DNA of 64,000 nucleotides from JBBQZU01 sp041749535 (GTDB lineage Bacteria; Bacteroidota; Bacteroidia; Flavobacteriales_D; Cryomorphaceae): positions 5,792 through 69,791 of the forward strand of contig JBGTBE010000021.1 of the NCBI GenBank assembly GCA_041749535.1, read 5' to 3'. Shown here in pieces: positions 24,634 to 33,364 of this stretch (the first letter of the stretch is position 1; each line of letters begins with the position of its first letter). The notes below the pieces were generated by a model. The model searched no databases. It had not been told where the DNA came from and saw nothing but the letters and a program-made list of their open reading frames with translations. The position numbers and the translations under genes were made by a program.

Positions 24634-26622
24634 TTAAAGCTTTATCCATTTTGCTGTTGCATAGTGGCCCAAATCATATTCGATGCGAACAAAGTAGGTG
24701 CCTGATTCCAGTCCACCCAATGAGATTTGTCGAACAAATTCTGCGGTTGCCAATCGCTCAGCATGTACCAGCCTGCCAGCCGCATCGTATACTCGCAAGG
24801 ATTTCGGATGTTGGGAAGCGGGCATATCGAGCCTGAATCCATCCACACCCGGGTTGGGATATAGCTGAAAAGTTGAATTGCCTGCCTCGTCCGTACCTAC
24901 AATGATTACCTCCATGCATTCTGAGAGTGCAACGCAATCTCCATTGGTGATTTCCAGCGCGTAGCTGCCCGTGGAAGTTACTGTATAGATAGGTCCTGTG
25001 GCGCCCTCTATAAATTCCCCTGTACTGCAATCCATCCAACGGAACGTACCATCATACACTGAGATCAAATTATTTCCTTCCTGAGTAATTTCGGCGATAT
25101 TCACCACGATGGTCAACACCAATGTCACAATGGTATCCTGCAAATCAATAATGTACGTATCGCTTTCAGTGAAGGTTTGACCATACGCCTCGTATTCATT
25201 GCAGGCGGCCACTACTTCGGTTACCTGAACGGCGGGTAGCGTAACTTTTGAAATATAGATATTGTCAGCACCACCGCCTGATGCTGATTTCGCACTTACT
25301 ATCAAATATTTCCCACCGGTGTAAACCATATTAAAATCTGCGTAAAAGGGTGCAAAGGAATTTGTCAGACCCACGATTCCTGCAGGGTCCCATACGAGGT
25401 CTCCGTCGGTAGTCACTTTTTGGGCCATGAACCCGGGGGAAGCTTTGTGTGCAATACACATGGTATTGTTCTCGTCAAGGTCGAATTCAGGATTGGGAAT
25501 GTAGGTATTTAAGTCTGCGACTTCTACGCCGTTTTCTTCCCAAAGTATTACGCCATTCACAGTAAATTTCTGGGCATATATGGCTGCATTTCCCACTACC
25601 CCGGGCCTGCCATCTGCCCAGGTAATAAAATAATTGCTCCCTGACTTTTTCCAATAGAAATTGCTTTGTGACCCATCAGCCACACAGATTAATTTTGTGC
25701 TCTCATTCCACCCCAAGGAGCCGTTGCTTGCTACCAATCGGCGCGCATATAGGTTGGTACTGCTGCCTTCAGCGCCAGTGCCTTGCCACACGAATGTGAT
25801 ACCGGTGTTGTCGCCTATACCGCTGTACTGATAGCTTAATCCCGCTGTTCCTGCCGTTACTGTTGCCCAGGTGTCCCATTGATTGGAGAGGTCGCTAACC
25901 CCTGCCACCAGCATGCATCTCAAGCTTGCGCCTGAACCATTGCCAGTGCTGTGAAATACATAAATTCCACCATTCAGATCTGATGAAATATTGAAACTGC
26001 CAAAACCACCCATGGAAGGAGGGGTAGTTCCGCCAAAAGGCCAAAGCAGGTTCCCGTCACCATCTATTTTTGAGATTTTAAGAACATTGGCCCCTCCAAT
26101 TACGACAGCCTGAGAAGCGATGTAATAATTTCCGGCTGATTGGGCCAATGCCAGGGAAGTGATCCCATTCGGATAGCTGGAGTCATTTCTCACTTTTACA
26201 TCCTCGGGCCATAAGAATTCACCATTTGAATTCATCTTTTGGACATATACTCCGTTGTCTGCAGGCACTGTGCTTTGCTGTACATTCCAGGTTACAATAA
26301 ACTGTGCATTTGCCAATGGAAAAAATCTGACAATATTGGCGCGCCCCTCATAGTTGATTAATTCCTTTCCACCGGCTTCCCATTGAGCGATCCCGTCGGC
26401 ATTGTAATGCTGACCGTATATGTCCCAGAGATTGTTTCCTGTGCGGGCGTCCAGCCAGAAGGTGTAGATGCCTCCGGCCCCATCCGGAAATGATTGAACC
26501 GAGTTTTGAGAACCGGTTTCTGTGCAAACTTCCAGCGGTGACGCCGGGTCTGAATTCCACTGTCCGTATGCAGAAAGGGAGCATAGGATGGAAATGCTGA
26601 TAAGGTGTACAAGTGCTTTCAT
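24634..26622 (-). CDS. Secreted protein with T9SS type A sorting domain
   Basis: A 662-residue protein with signal peptide MKALVHLISISILCSLSAYG. The body (about residues 25-480) repeats units such as GIYTFWLDARTGNNLWDIYG, GIYVFHSTGNGSG, NYFITWADGRPG and ILWEENGVEVADL, a pattern like a beta-propeller. Residues about 480-575 form a C-x-YGQTFTESDTY-type module plus an Ig-like stretch. The last 80 residues are a type A T9SS domain: FQLYPNPGVDGFRLDMPASQ, LRVYDAAGRLVHAE, LESGTYFVRIEYD, KWIKL. No enzyme motif seen; function unknown. It stands alone on the minus strand. Confidence 0.75.
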   Translation of the reverse strand: MKALVHLISISILCSLSAYGQWNSDPASPLEVCTETGSQNSVQSFPDGAGGIYTFWLDARTGNNLWDIYGQHYNADGIAQWEAGGKELINYEGRANIVRFFPLANAQFIVTWNVQQSTVPADNGVYVQKMNSNGEFLWPEDVKVRNDSSYPNGITSLALAQSAGNYYIASQAVVIGGANVLKISKIDGDGNLLWPFGGTTPPSMGGFGSFNISSDLNGGIYVFHSTGNGSGASLRCMLVAGVSDLSNQWDTWATVTAGTAGLSYQYSGIGDNTGITFVWQGTGAEGSSTNLYARRLVASNGSLGWNESTKLICVADGSQSNFYWKKSGSNYFITWADGRPGVVGNAAIYAQKFTVNGVILWEENGVEVADLNTYIPNPEFDLDENNTMCIAHKASPGFMAQKVTTDGDLVWDPAGIVGLTNSFAPFYADFNMVYTGGKYLIVSAKSASGGGADNIYISKVTLPAVQVTEVVAACNEYEAYGQTFTESDTYIIDLQDTIVTLVLTIVVNIAEITQEGNNLISVYDGTFRWMDCSTGEFIEGATGPIYTVTSTGSYALEITNGDCVALSECMEVIIVGTDEAGNSTFQLYPNPGVDGFRLDMPASQHPKSLRVYDAAGRLVHAERLATAEFVRQISLGGLESGTYFVRIEYDLGHYATAKWIKL

Positions 26623-26741
26623 GATATCTTTGGTTTGAGATTTCTAAATTCTCAGCCAAAGTACTTGATGATGAAAGGGTAGAGCGAGTATATTGATTAA
26701 GCGTATAGACTAATGAGCGAACGGGTTCAGTTTTAGTTTAA

Positions 26742-27833
26742 TTATCCTTCTTTGGCATTCGCAGGACGGTCTCCATTCGTTTTGATACCTTCCTCTATGA
26801 GCTCTTCCGTTTCTTCAGAATCTCCCTCTTGTGGTACTTCCAGTTCATCAAGTTGTTCTGGCGCTGCCTTGTCGCCTACGCAAAATTTAGCATAGAGAGG
26901 AAGGTGGTCGCTGCCAACCTGACCGAGGGTTCGAAATTCAATCATCACAATTCCTGGTGTGTGGAAGAAGAGATCTATTGGAAATCGGAACAGGCGGTAC
27001 TTTGCATGAAAGGTAGATACAAAGCCATATCCTATTCTAGGGTCAATCAGCTGGGCATTTCTCCTGAAGAGTTTGCTGGAGCGCGACCATGCCACATTGT
27101 TAAAATCGCCTACTACCACCACTGGAAGATTGGTTTTTTGGATGCGCTTTGCCGCTGCCATTAATTCGCCGTCCCGCTCTTTAGATGTAGGCTCCTCAGT
27201 GGGACTGGGTGGTGGCGGGTGAAGACAGAATATTTTGATGACGTCCCCATCAGCGGTTTGCACATCTATTTCAAAGCTGGGAATGTCATCTGAAACCAAC
27301 CGGTGTACCTTGCGGAGGGTAAGCGAAATCCGGGAATAAAGGTGCATCCCGTAGGTGTTTTCCTGGCTTACTTTTATGCAATGGGGGTGGGAATTTTCCA
27401 ACGGAATTAAAGCCTGTTCCCAATCCGCATTGCTCTCCATGGTAAGCACGATATCAGGGTTTGCCTTGGCAATTTCACCGAGTAGTTTATTGTAATCCTT
27501 ATTAAACTGGTACACATTGATGGAAAGCATGGAAACCGGCTGCTTGCCGGATGGTGCTTCCTTAAGCGCTCTGCGACCATACCATGTGGTGTACGGAAAT
27601 AGCACAATGGCTTGGTACGTCATGGCTATTAAGCAAATAGCACCATAAATGTAAAGCTCTATGCTGCCTGCCTTGAAAATTAAAACGGAACTCAGAAGGA
27701 GCGCAGCGAGAATAAAAAACAATTGAATTCTCCCGAATTCCCATATCCTGAAGTACCATCTCTGATTGTTAATCAGCGGCAGGAATCCAAGAAGGGTTGC
27801 AAGTATTATTAAAACAGAAATTACAAGCTTCAT
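26742..27833 (-). CDS. Endonuclease/exonuclease/phosphatase-fold membrane protein
   Basis: A 363-residue protein with three N-terminal helices (VISVLIILATLLGFLPLI, LFFILAALLLSSVLIF, YIYGAICLIAMTYQAIVLF), then an EEP domain from about residue 100: MLSINVYQFNKDYNKLL, PDIVLTMESNADW, VVVVGDFNNVAWS and the closing GSDHLPLYAKF. The GDFN and SDHLP motifs are the metal and catalytic residues of this family of phosphodiesterases. The substrate could be nucleic acid or a phospholipid. The C-terminus is strongly acidic (EGDSEETEELIEEG). A TAGGTTTG box (minus 27852-27859) ends 18 bases before the ATG. Confidence 0.8.
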   Translation of the reverse strand: MKLVISVLIILATLLGFLPLINNQRWYFRIWEFGRIQLFFILAALLLSSVLIFKAGSIELYIYGAICLIAMTYQAIVLFPYTTWYGRRALKEAPSGKQPVSMLSINVYQFNKDYNKLLGEIAKANPDIVLTMESNADWEQALIPLENSHPHCIKVSQENTYGMHLYSRISLTLRKVHRLVSDDIPSFEIDVQTADGDVIKIFCLHPPPPSPTEEPTSKERDGELMAAAKRIQKTNLPVVVVGDFNNVAWSRSSKLFRRNAQLIDPRIGYGFVSTFHAKYRLFRFPIDLFFHTPGIVMIEFRTLGQVGSDHLPLYAKFCVGDKAAPEQLDELEVPQEGDSEETEELIEEGIKTNGDRPANAKEG

Positions 27834-27851
27834 GGGCCGATAGATTCCTTA

Positions 27852-27859
27852 CAAACCTA
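27852..27859 (-). promoter_or_regulatory. -7 box of the EEP-fold gene
   Basis: Minus-strand TAGGTTTG, an exact TAnnTTTG match 18 bases before the ATG at 27833. No good -33 TTTG is seen at 19-20 bases. Confidence 0.4.
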
Positions 27860-27933
27860 AGACCTGGGCTTGTAATTGGGAACCGGGTTTTTATACAAAT
27901 ATTTACTTTTCAAAATTGCGGTTGGTACTAAAA

Positions 27934-29712
27934 TTACTCCGCATAAATCTTCTCCACAAGCGCTTCGTATTTCCGAAGTATATCCTTGCGCTTGAGTTTA
28001 AGGGTAGGAGTGATCTCACCCCCGTCGATGGTGAATTCTGCAGGCAGCAGTTCGAATTTCTTCACCTGTTCCCATTTGCCGAAGCCTTCGTTTTTCTCAT
28101 CGATTTCCTTCTGAAAGCGGTCTATCACGGTTTGGTTCTTCACCACTTCCTCGCGGCTTTTAAAGGGTATGCCCTTCTGTTCGCACCATTGTTTCAGAAA
28201 TTCAAAACTGGGGACTACCAGGGCAGCGGGATGCTTGCGGTTTTCGCCTATCACCATGATTTGCTCTATGAAGCGGCTCTCTTTAAACTTGTTTTCCATA
28301 AGCTGCGGGGCAATGTATTTGCCTCCTGAAGTTTTGAAAATCTCCTTCTTGCGGTCTGTTATTTTCAGGAATTGCCCGTCTACGAGTTCTCCTATATCAC
28401 CAGTATGAAACCAACCATCGGAGTCTATGGTTTCCGAAGTAAGATCTGGGCGCTTATAGTAACCCATCATCACATTTGGACCCTTCACGAGTATCTCACC
28501 ATCTTCGGCAATTTTCACATGCACATCCTGTATGGGTCTGCCGGTGGTACCGAATTTGAGTCCGTTGTTGTGCAGGCAGTTCACGCTTATTACCGGTGAG
28601 GTTTCTGTAAGGCCGTATCCCTCGAGCACAGGTATACCTGCTGCGTTGAATATGCGCGCCAACCGCGGATTGAGCGCCGCACTGCCGCTTGCTACCGCCT
28701 GCACATTGCCACCCAGGGCTTCCTGCCATTTGCTGAAAATAAGTTTGCGGGCCACCTTGAGTTTCATTTCATAGAAGGGTCCATTTTGTCCATAAGGCTC
28801 GTACTTTTCTGCAAGGCTCACTGCCCAAAAAAACAGTGCTTTCTTTGCACCGGTGAGCTCAGCGCCTTTGGCCATAATGCGGTCGTATACTTTCTCCAGT
28901 AACCTTGGCACCGCAGTAAATACCTGTGGTTTTACATCGCGAATATCCTCTCCTATGGTTTCCATGCTTTGCGCGAAATAGAGAGACACCCCTGTGTAGA
29001 CGTACAGGTAAATGATCATGCGCTCATAAATGTGACAGAGCGGCAAGAAGCTTACCCCTTTAGAGTGGGCATACACTGGCAAGCGCTCCTTGCTGGCAAT
29101 GGTGTTGCTGGCCACATTTTTATGCGAAAGCATCACCCCTTTGGGAGTGCCGGTGGTGCCAGATGTGTAGATGAGCGTGGCAAGGTCTTCGGGCTTTACA
29201 GCAGATCGGAGCGTTTTAATAGTTGGCAGATCAGCGGCCATGTTGATGCTGCTCCAGTGTGATGCACCTGGTACATGATCGAAGGTATATGTGGCTTGTA
29301 GGGAAGGGGTGTTTGCCTTGATGTTATTCACTTTCTGGTAAAGGTCGGCATCACTCACAAGCGCTATTTTTACCTCACTGTCGTTGAAAATAAAGGTGTA
29401 GTCGCTCTCAGAAATGGTGGGGTATATGGGAACATTTATAGCACCAATTTGCAAAATGGCCAGGTCGGCAATAACCCACTCGGGTCTATTGTTGGAAATG
29501 ATCGCGACCTTATCTCCAGGTTTTATGCCCTGGGCCAGCAAGCCGGTGCTGAGTTGGTTGGCAAGCTCCATCACTTTTTGCGTACTGTAGGTCTCCCACT
29601 TTCCATTCACCTTCGCAGCCAGCGAATCGCTTAGGGGGTGGTTGGCCAATTGGTAATCGTAAAAGTCAAATAGTCTGGTCTTGTCGGCTTGCATAGTGGC
29701 GCTTTTAGTCAT
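27934..29712 (-). CDS. Long-chain fatty-acid--CoA ligase (AMP-forming)
   Basis: A 592-residue ANL-superfamily enzyme. Motifs in order: LATLIYTSGTTGTPKGVMLS (P-loop/AMP binding, about residues 175-194), YGLTETSPVIS, GWFHTGDIGEL and KITDRKKEIFKTSGGKYI. It activates fatty acids to acyl-CoA through an acyl-adenylate. Length and motifs fit the FadD15/FAA1-like group of bacterial long-chain ligases. The ATG at 29694 (MQADKTRLF) is an alternative start. It is a single gene; the EEP gene follows after about 100 bases. Confidence 0.93.
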   Translation of the reverse strand: MTKSATMQADKTRLFDFYDYQLANHPLSDSLAAKVNGKWETYSTQKVMELANQLSTGLLAQGIKPGDKVAIISNNRPEWVIADLAILQIGAINVPIYPTISESDYTFIFNDSEVKIALVSDADLYQKVNNIKANTPSLQATYTFDHVPGASHWSSINMAADLPTIKTLRSAVKPEDLATLIYTSGTTGTPKGVMLSHKNVASNTIASKERLPVYAHSKGVSFLPLCHIYERMIIYLYVYTGVSLYFAQSMETIGEDIRDVKPQVFTAVPRLLEKVYDRIMAKGAELTGAKKALFFWAVSLAEKYEPYGQNGPFYEMKLKVARKLIFSKWQEALGGNVQAVASGSAALNPRLARIFNAAGIPVLEGYGLTETSPVISVNCLHNNGLKFGTTGRPIQDVHVKIAEDGEILVKGPNVMMGYYKRPDLTSETIDSDGWFHTGDIGELVDGQFLKITDRKKEIFKTSGGKYIAPQLMENKFKESRFIEQIMVIGENRKHPAALVVPSFEFLKQWCEQKGIPFKSREEVVKNQTVIDRFQKEIDEKNEGFGKWEQVKKFELLPAEFTIDGGEITPTLKLKRKDILRKYEALVEKIYAE

Positions 29713-29892
29713 ATTGGGCTGAAAGATCGTAAAATTGTTTTTGGGTTTACAAATCTCTCAAGATGGCTTAATTTTCTCGTTGGTATAAACAACCAAAGTT
29801 TGGTTTACGTCAACAAAGGAAAAGTGGACATCACATATGATCAGTCTATACGCAATCAGATCAATTTGGCGAGTAAAGAAATGCCGGAGGTA

Positions 29893-30678
29893 TTACAGGA
29901 ATCTATACACAAAGGCAATCCTGTAATCGATTAATTCTAACGGGGTGCGGTATAAATAGCCGGAATGATACGCGTGAACGATTTCGGGATTGGCTTCGCT
30001 GGCAAAATGTAAGTTTACACTTTGCACATCTGTATTCGGGTCGAAACCGGCATCCTGATCGGGAGTGCTTACGCTCATATATTCCACCACTGTGCCGTAG
30101 CTGTAATTGGCGCTGAAATCAATAAAATAGTAACCCCTGCCCAGGCCTTTAAACATATGGCCAAGGTCATAGCGCACACCTGCTCCCACGCCTGATGTCC
30201 AGCTGACATCCGCTACCAGTTTTTCATTTTCCAGAGGGAGAGGACATTCTGTAGTATGCGCTGACCGAGGGTCTTCAATAACCAATGCTGTAGCATACCT
30301 GCTCAGGCCCGCACGTCCAGAAACGTAAGGAATGAACACTGTTTCCTTTGTGAACTCGTAGCGCCCCACCAGTGAAGTGCTGAATACATTGTTGCTTACT
30401 GTAACGGGGGCCAGAATAGACGTAGCGTTTGGGAATTCATAGTATTGCTCAGACTGACTGAAACCGTAGTTGCCAAATCCTAAATCGATCCCCACCGTGA
30501 TGGGCACCTTGGAGAGCCGGTAGTTTCCGCTGAGGCTTAAAGTGTGAATACCGTGAATATTGTAAGCCATCAGTCCACGAGGTGCGCTGTAGGTGTAGCC
30601 CATGCCAGCTTCAATCTGCGCTGAAACGCTGAGGATGCTGCCGAGAAATGCTGAGAGAAGGAGTAAATTTTTCATCAT
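29893..30678 (-). CDS. Outer-membrane beta-barrel-like protein, unknown
   Basis: A 261-residue protein with signal peptide MMKNLLLLSAFLGSILSVSA. The mature part alternates strands such as AGMGYTYSAPRGLMAYNI, PITVGIDLGFGNYGF, VFSTSLVGRYEF and FIPYVSGRAGLSRYATALV, and ends in ELIDYRIAFVYRFL with terminal aromatic residues, as in outer-membrane barrels (OMP_b-brl-like). Ligand unknown. It lies upstream of the acyl-CoA ligase on the same strand with a 180-base gap. Confidence 0.6.
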   Translation of the reverse strand: MMKNLLLLSAFLGSILSVSAQIEAGMGYTYSAPRGLMAYNIHGIHTLSLSGNYRLSKVPITVGIDLGFGNYGFSQSEQYYEFPNATSILAPVTVSNNVFSTSLVGRYEFTKETVFIPYVSGRAGLSRYATALVIEDPRSAHTTECPLPLENEKLVADVSWTSGVGAGVRYDLGHMFKGLGRGYYFIDFSANYSYGTVVEYMSVSTPDQDAGFDPNTDVQSVNLHFASEANPEIVHAYHSGYLYRTPLELIDYRIAFVYRFL

Positions 30679-30841
30679 GGTTTAGGTCTTAGATTCAAGG
30701 GTGTCGCACCAAAATTCGTACCTAAAAGTAGGAAATTTCATCTACAAAATTCAAATGGTCACTGCTAAAATGTTATGGGTGGTTCTTCTTCACTATTGAA
30801 AGGAATATACCGACCATTGAAGTGTTTGGGTGGGGTATGTG

Positions 30842-30873
30842 AAAAAAAAAAACGCCCCCGAAGGAGCGTTTTT
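30842..30873. terminator. Terminator of the glucan phosphorylase gene
   Basis: Stem ACGCCCC/GGAGCGT around a CGAA loop (one mismatch), flanked by an A run of 11 on the left and TTTTT on the right. It can therefore act for the minus-strand phosphorylase transcript and, more weakly, the other way. It lies 20 bases past the stop at 30893. Confidence 0.75.
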
Positions 30874-30892
30874 ACCTGGAAGTGGATTGAGA

Positions 30893-32512
30893 TTATTTAT
30901 ACAACTTCTCATAGTACTGCTCGAGCATGCGCTTCACAGCAAATTCTTCCCGACAATCTAGTATGCTTTGCTTCATCATTTCCACCCACTTTTTGTGGTT
31001 GTCGTAATAGGTTGGTATTACCTCTTCGAGCAGCACTTTGTAAAGGGCATCACCGTCGTACTTGTCGTGCTCGGCTTCAGTACCGCCTTCAAAGGCATCG
31101 CCAAATTGCCAGCCATTCACACCATGGTTGCAGGCCTCCGGCCACCATCCATCCAGGATGCTGCAATTAAGCACGCCATTTATGGCGGCTTTCATACCTG
31201 ATGTGCCACTTGCTTCGAGGGGTCGGCGGGGATTGTTGAGCCATACATCGCTTCCGCGCGTAAGGGCAGCCCCTGTTGCCATATCGTAATTGGGTATGTA
31301 CACCACGGCGTTCGGGTATTTTTTTCCGAAACCTACTATTTCTTCAATGAGCGATTTACCCATATCATCAAGGGGGTGTGCCTTTCCTGAGTATACAATC
31401 TGAAGTTTTCCGGCTTTTAAGAGTGGGTCTATCACTTCAGGTTTTCTGAACAGCAAGTTAGCACGCTTATAGGGTACTGCCCTTCTTGAGAAACCCAATG
31501 TGAGCACATCTTCCTTCAGCATTGCTCCTGTGCGCTCCTTGACGAAAGCGATGAGATCGCGTTTACAATTTATATGCGCTCCCCATAAATCACCTTCGTT
31601 TACAGCAGCATCTTCCACGGCTGCATTCACCCAGGTAGGTTTATGTATGGCGTTGGTTATAGGTACAATTTCTGAGCGGTTGTCCACATGTGCCCACATC
31701 TTGTTGGCTGTTTCTCCATGCAGCGCAGCTACCGCATTGCTGTTTCGCGAAAGCCTTAGTGCACCTACCGTCATGTTGAAGGGCGCTCCCCCGAGCGCCA
31801 CGAGTTGTTCTACCGTCATGCCCATATTTGCACCCATGTACATGATGCGGTCCAGGGGGTGGCTTTCATTGCCCTGCACTACTGGTGTGTGTGTGGTGAA
31901 AACTACTTCTTGAATGGTTTTCTCTTTTGCTTCGTCAAAGCTCATCCCTTCCTCTTCGCGTTTTTCACGTAGCAGTTCAAAGCCCGCAAACAACGCGTGG
32001 CCTTCATTGAAATGGTACACGTCCACATCAATCCCGAGGGCGCGAAGTGCGCGAACACCACCTACGCCAAGCACCATTTCCTGTGCGATGCGCTCTTCGC
32101 CAAACCATCCGTACAGTTGGCCTGTGATCCAACCATCTTCATTGCCGGGTACATCTGTATCGAGCAAATAAAGGGGTGCATTGCCAAATGCCGTAAGTTT
32201 CCACACTTTTATTTTTACATCCCTCTGTCGGATTTTCACCGTTACCATTACACCGGTATCTTCAAGTATGTCGGTATAGTCGCGGTTCTTATAGCTATCG
32301 TAAGGTTTGCCATCTTTATCGAGGTACTGGTCGGTGTAGCCTTGTTTCCACTTTATGCCCAGACCTACAATTGGAAAGTTGTGGTCTTTGGCCCCTTTCA
32401 TATAATCGCCAGCCAGAATACCGAGGCCACCTGCGTATGCCTTGAATGCGTCATCGAGTCCGTATTCCATGCAGAAGTATGCTACGCGGGGTAATTTCTT
32501 TGTTGTGCTCAT
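30893..32512 (-). CDS. Alpha-glucan phosphorylase, short form
   Basis: A 539-residue glycogen/starch phosphorylase-like enzyme of the TIGR02094 type. Motifs: VAYFCMEYGLDDAF, YAGGLGILAGDYMKGAKD, FNEGHALFAGFELL, FTTHTPVVQGNE, FSRRAVPYKRANLLF, LQIVYSGKAHPLDD and the PLP region EASGTSGMKAAINGVLN. It releases glucose-1-phosphate from alpha-1,4-glucan. Classical GT35 phosphorylases have about 800 residues; this form lacks the N-terminal extension. A -7 box TAACTTTG lies on the minus strand at 32543-32550. No other glycogen gene is next to it. Confidence 0.9.
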   Translation of the reverse strand: MSTTKKLPRVAYFCMEYGLDDAFKAYAGGLGILAGDYMKGAKDHNFPIVGLGIKWKQGYTDQYLDKDGKPYDSYKNRDYTDILEDTGVMVTVKIRQRDVKIKVWKLTAFGNAPLYLLDTDVPGNEDGWITGQLYGWFGEERIAQEMVLGVGGVRALRALGIDVDVYHFNEGHALFAGFELLREKREEEGMSFDEAKEKTIQEVVFTTHTPVVQGNESHPLDRIMYMGANMGMTVEQLVALGGAPFNMTVGALRLSRNSNAVAALHGETANKMWAHVDNRSEIVPITNAIHKPTWVNAAVEDAAVNEGDLWGAHINCKRDLIAFVKERTGAMLKEDVLTLGFSRRAVPYKRANLLFRKPEVIDPLLKAGKLQIVYSGKAHPLDDMGKSLIEEIVGFGKKYPNAVVYIPNYDMATGAALTRGSDVWLNNPRRPLEASGTSGMKAAINGVLNCSILDGWWPEACNHGVNGWQFGDAFEGGTEAEHDKYDGDALYKVLLEEVIPTYYDNHKKWVEMMKQSILDCREEFAVKRMLEQYYEKLYK

Positions 32513-32542
32513 TGAGATGTTTTACAATTGATTTTGGGGTGC

Positions 32543-32550
32543 CAAAGTTA
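32543..32550 (-). promoter_or_regulatory. -7 box of the glucan phosphorylase gene
   Basis: Minus-strand TAACTTTG, an exact TAnnTTTG match about 30 bases before the ATG at 32512. Confidence 0.4.
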
Positions 32551-32639
32551 AGTGTTCAGATGACAATCTGTAGAATGCGTAGTGCCTTCAGGCTTCTTTT
32601 TTTAAACAGTGTTCTTGTTCGAGAATAGCATTATTGGCA

Positions 32640-32647
32640 TACCTTTA
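32640..32647 (+). promoter_or_regulatory. Possible -7 box of the DNA glycosylase gene
   Basis: TACCTTTA (one mismatch to TAnnTTTG) ends 5 bases before the ATG at 32653, which would give a nearly leaderless mRNA. Confidence 0.3.
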
Positions 32648-32652
32648 ACTCA

Positions 32653-33270
32653 ATGCGAATTGAACAGGCCATAGCTTATTTAACCACTGCCGATCCTGCA
32701 ATGGGAAGTCTAATTTCCCGAACAGGCCCCATCATCCTTCCACCACCCAAAGCCGACTTCGAAACGCTTGTGGATGCCATCGTTTCGCAGCAATTGAGCA
32801 CCAAGGCTGCAGCGACTATTTTCGGCAGGGTGGTGCTACTTCTGGAGAATGAAGTGACTCCCGGTAGGATACTTTCCACTCCGCCGGAAGCATTTCGGTC
32901 TGCTGGGCTTTCGGGGCAAAAAACTTCCTACATGTATGCCCTTGCCGAAGCCTTCTCGGCAAATGGTGAAGCCTATAGTCAACTCCATGAAATGGGCGAT
33001 GATGAAGTGATCAAATCGCTCACAGCCATAAAGGGAATCGGAGTGTGGACTGCGCAAATGTTTCTGATCTTTACATTGCTGCGCGAAGATGTGTTTCCTA
33101 TAGACGATCTTGGCATTCGCAGAGGAATGCTAAATTTCATTCTCCCGAATTTCAGTACGGCTGGAATTCAACCCAAGGAGCTCAATAAACAACTGATTGC
33201 CCGCGCGGAAATATGGCAACCATACCGCTCCGTAGCCAGCCTTTATCTATGGAAAGGTGTAGATGTCTAG
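32653..33270 (+). CDS. DNA-3-methyladenine glycosylase II-like (HhH-GPD)
   Basis: A 205-residue protein of the AlkA/MAG-type helix-hairpin-helix glycosylases, which remove alkylated bases from DNA. Seen: VDAIVSQQLSTKAAATIFGR, then the HhH LTAIKGIGVWTAQMFLIFTL and PIDDLGIRRGM containing the catalytic Asp region, and the end WQPYRSVASLYLWK. It has no N-terminal AlkA-like domain, so it matches the small yeast MAG1-type form. Single gene divergent from the glucan phosphorylase. Confidence 0.9.
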   Translation: MRIEQAIAYLTTADPAMGSLISRTGPIILPPPKADFETLVDAIVSQQLSTKAAATIFGRVVLLLENEVTPGRILSTPPEAFRSAGLSGQKTSYMYALAEAFSANGEAYSQLHEMGDDEVIKSLTAIKGIGVWTAQMFLIFTLLREDVFPIDDLGIRRGMLNFILPNFSTAGIQPKELNKQLIARAEIWQPYRSVASLYLWKGVDV

Positions 33271-33364
33271 GCATTGAATTACAAGGATAAGGGGCATAAT
33301 ATTCCTTACTTCTTAAGATAATTTGTTGTAATTTGTGTCGCCCAAAAAAATAAAGCTGAATCTT

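Noticed and set aside
29689..29934. 81-codon plus-strand frame between the acyl-CoA ligase and the outer-membrane gene
   Set aside because: It overlaps the ends of both flanking minus-strand genes, has no recognised motif and no promoter; too weak to call.
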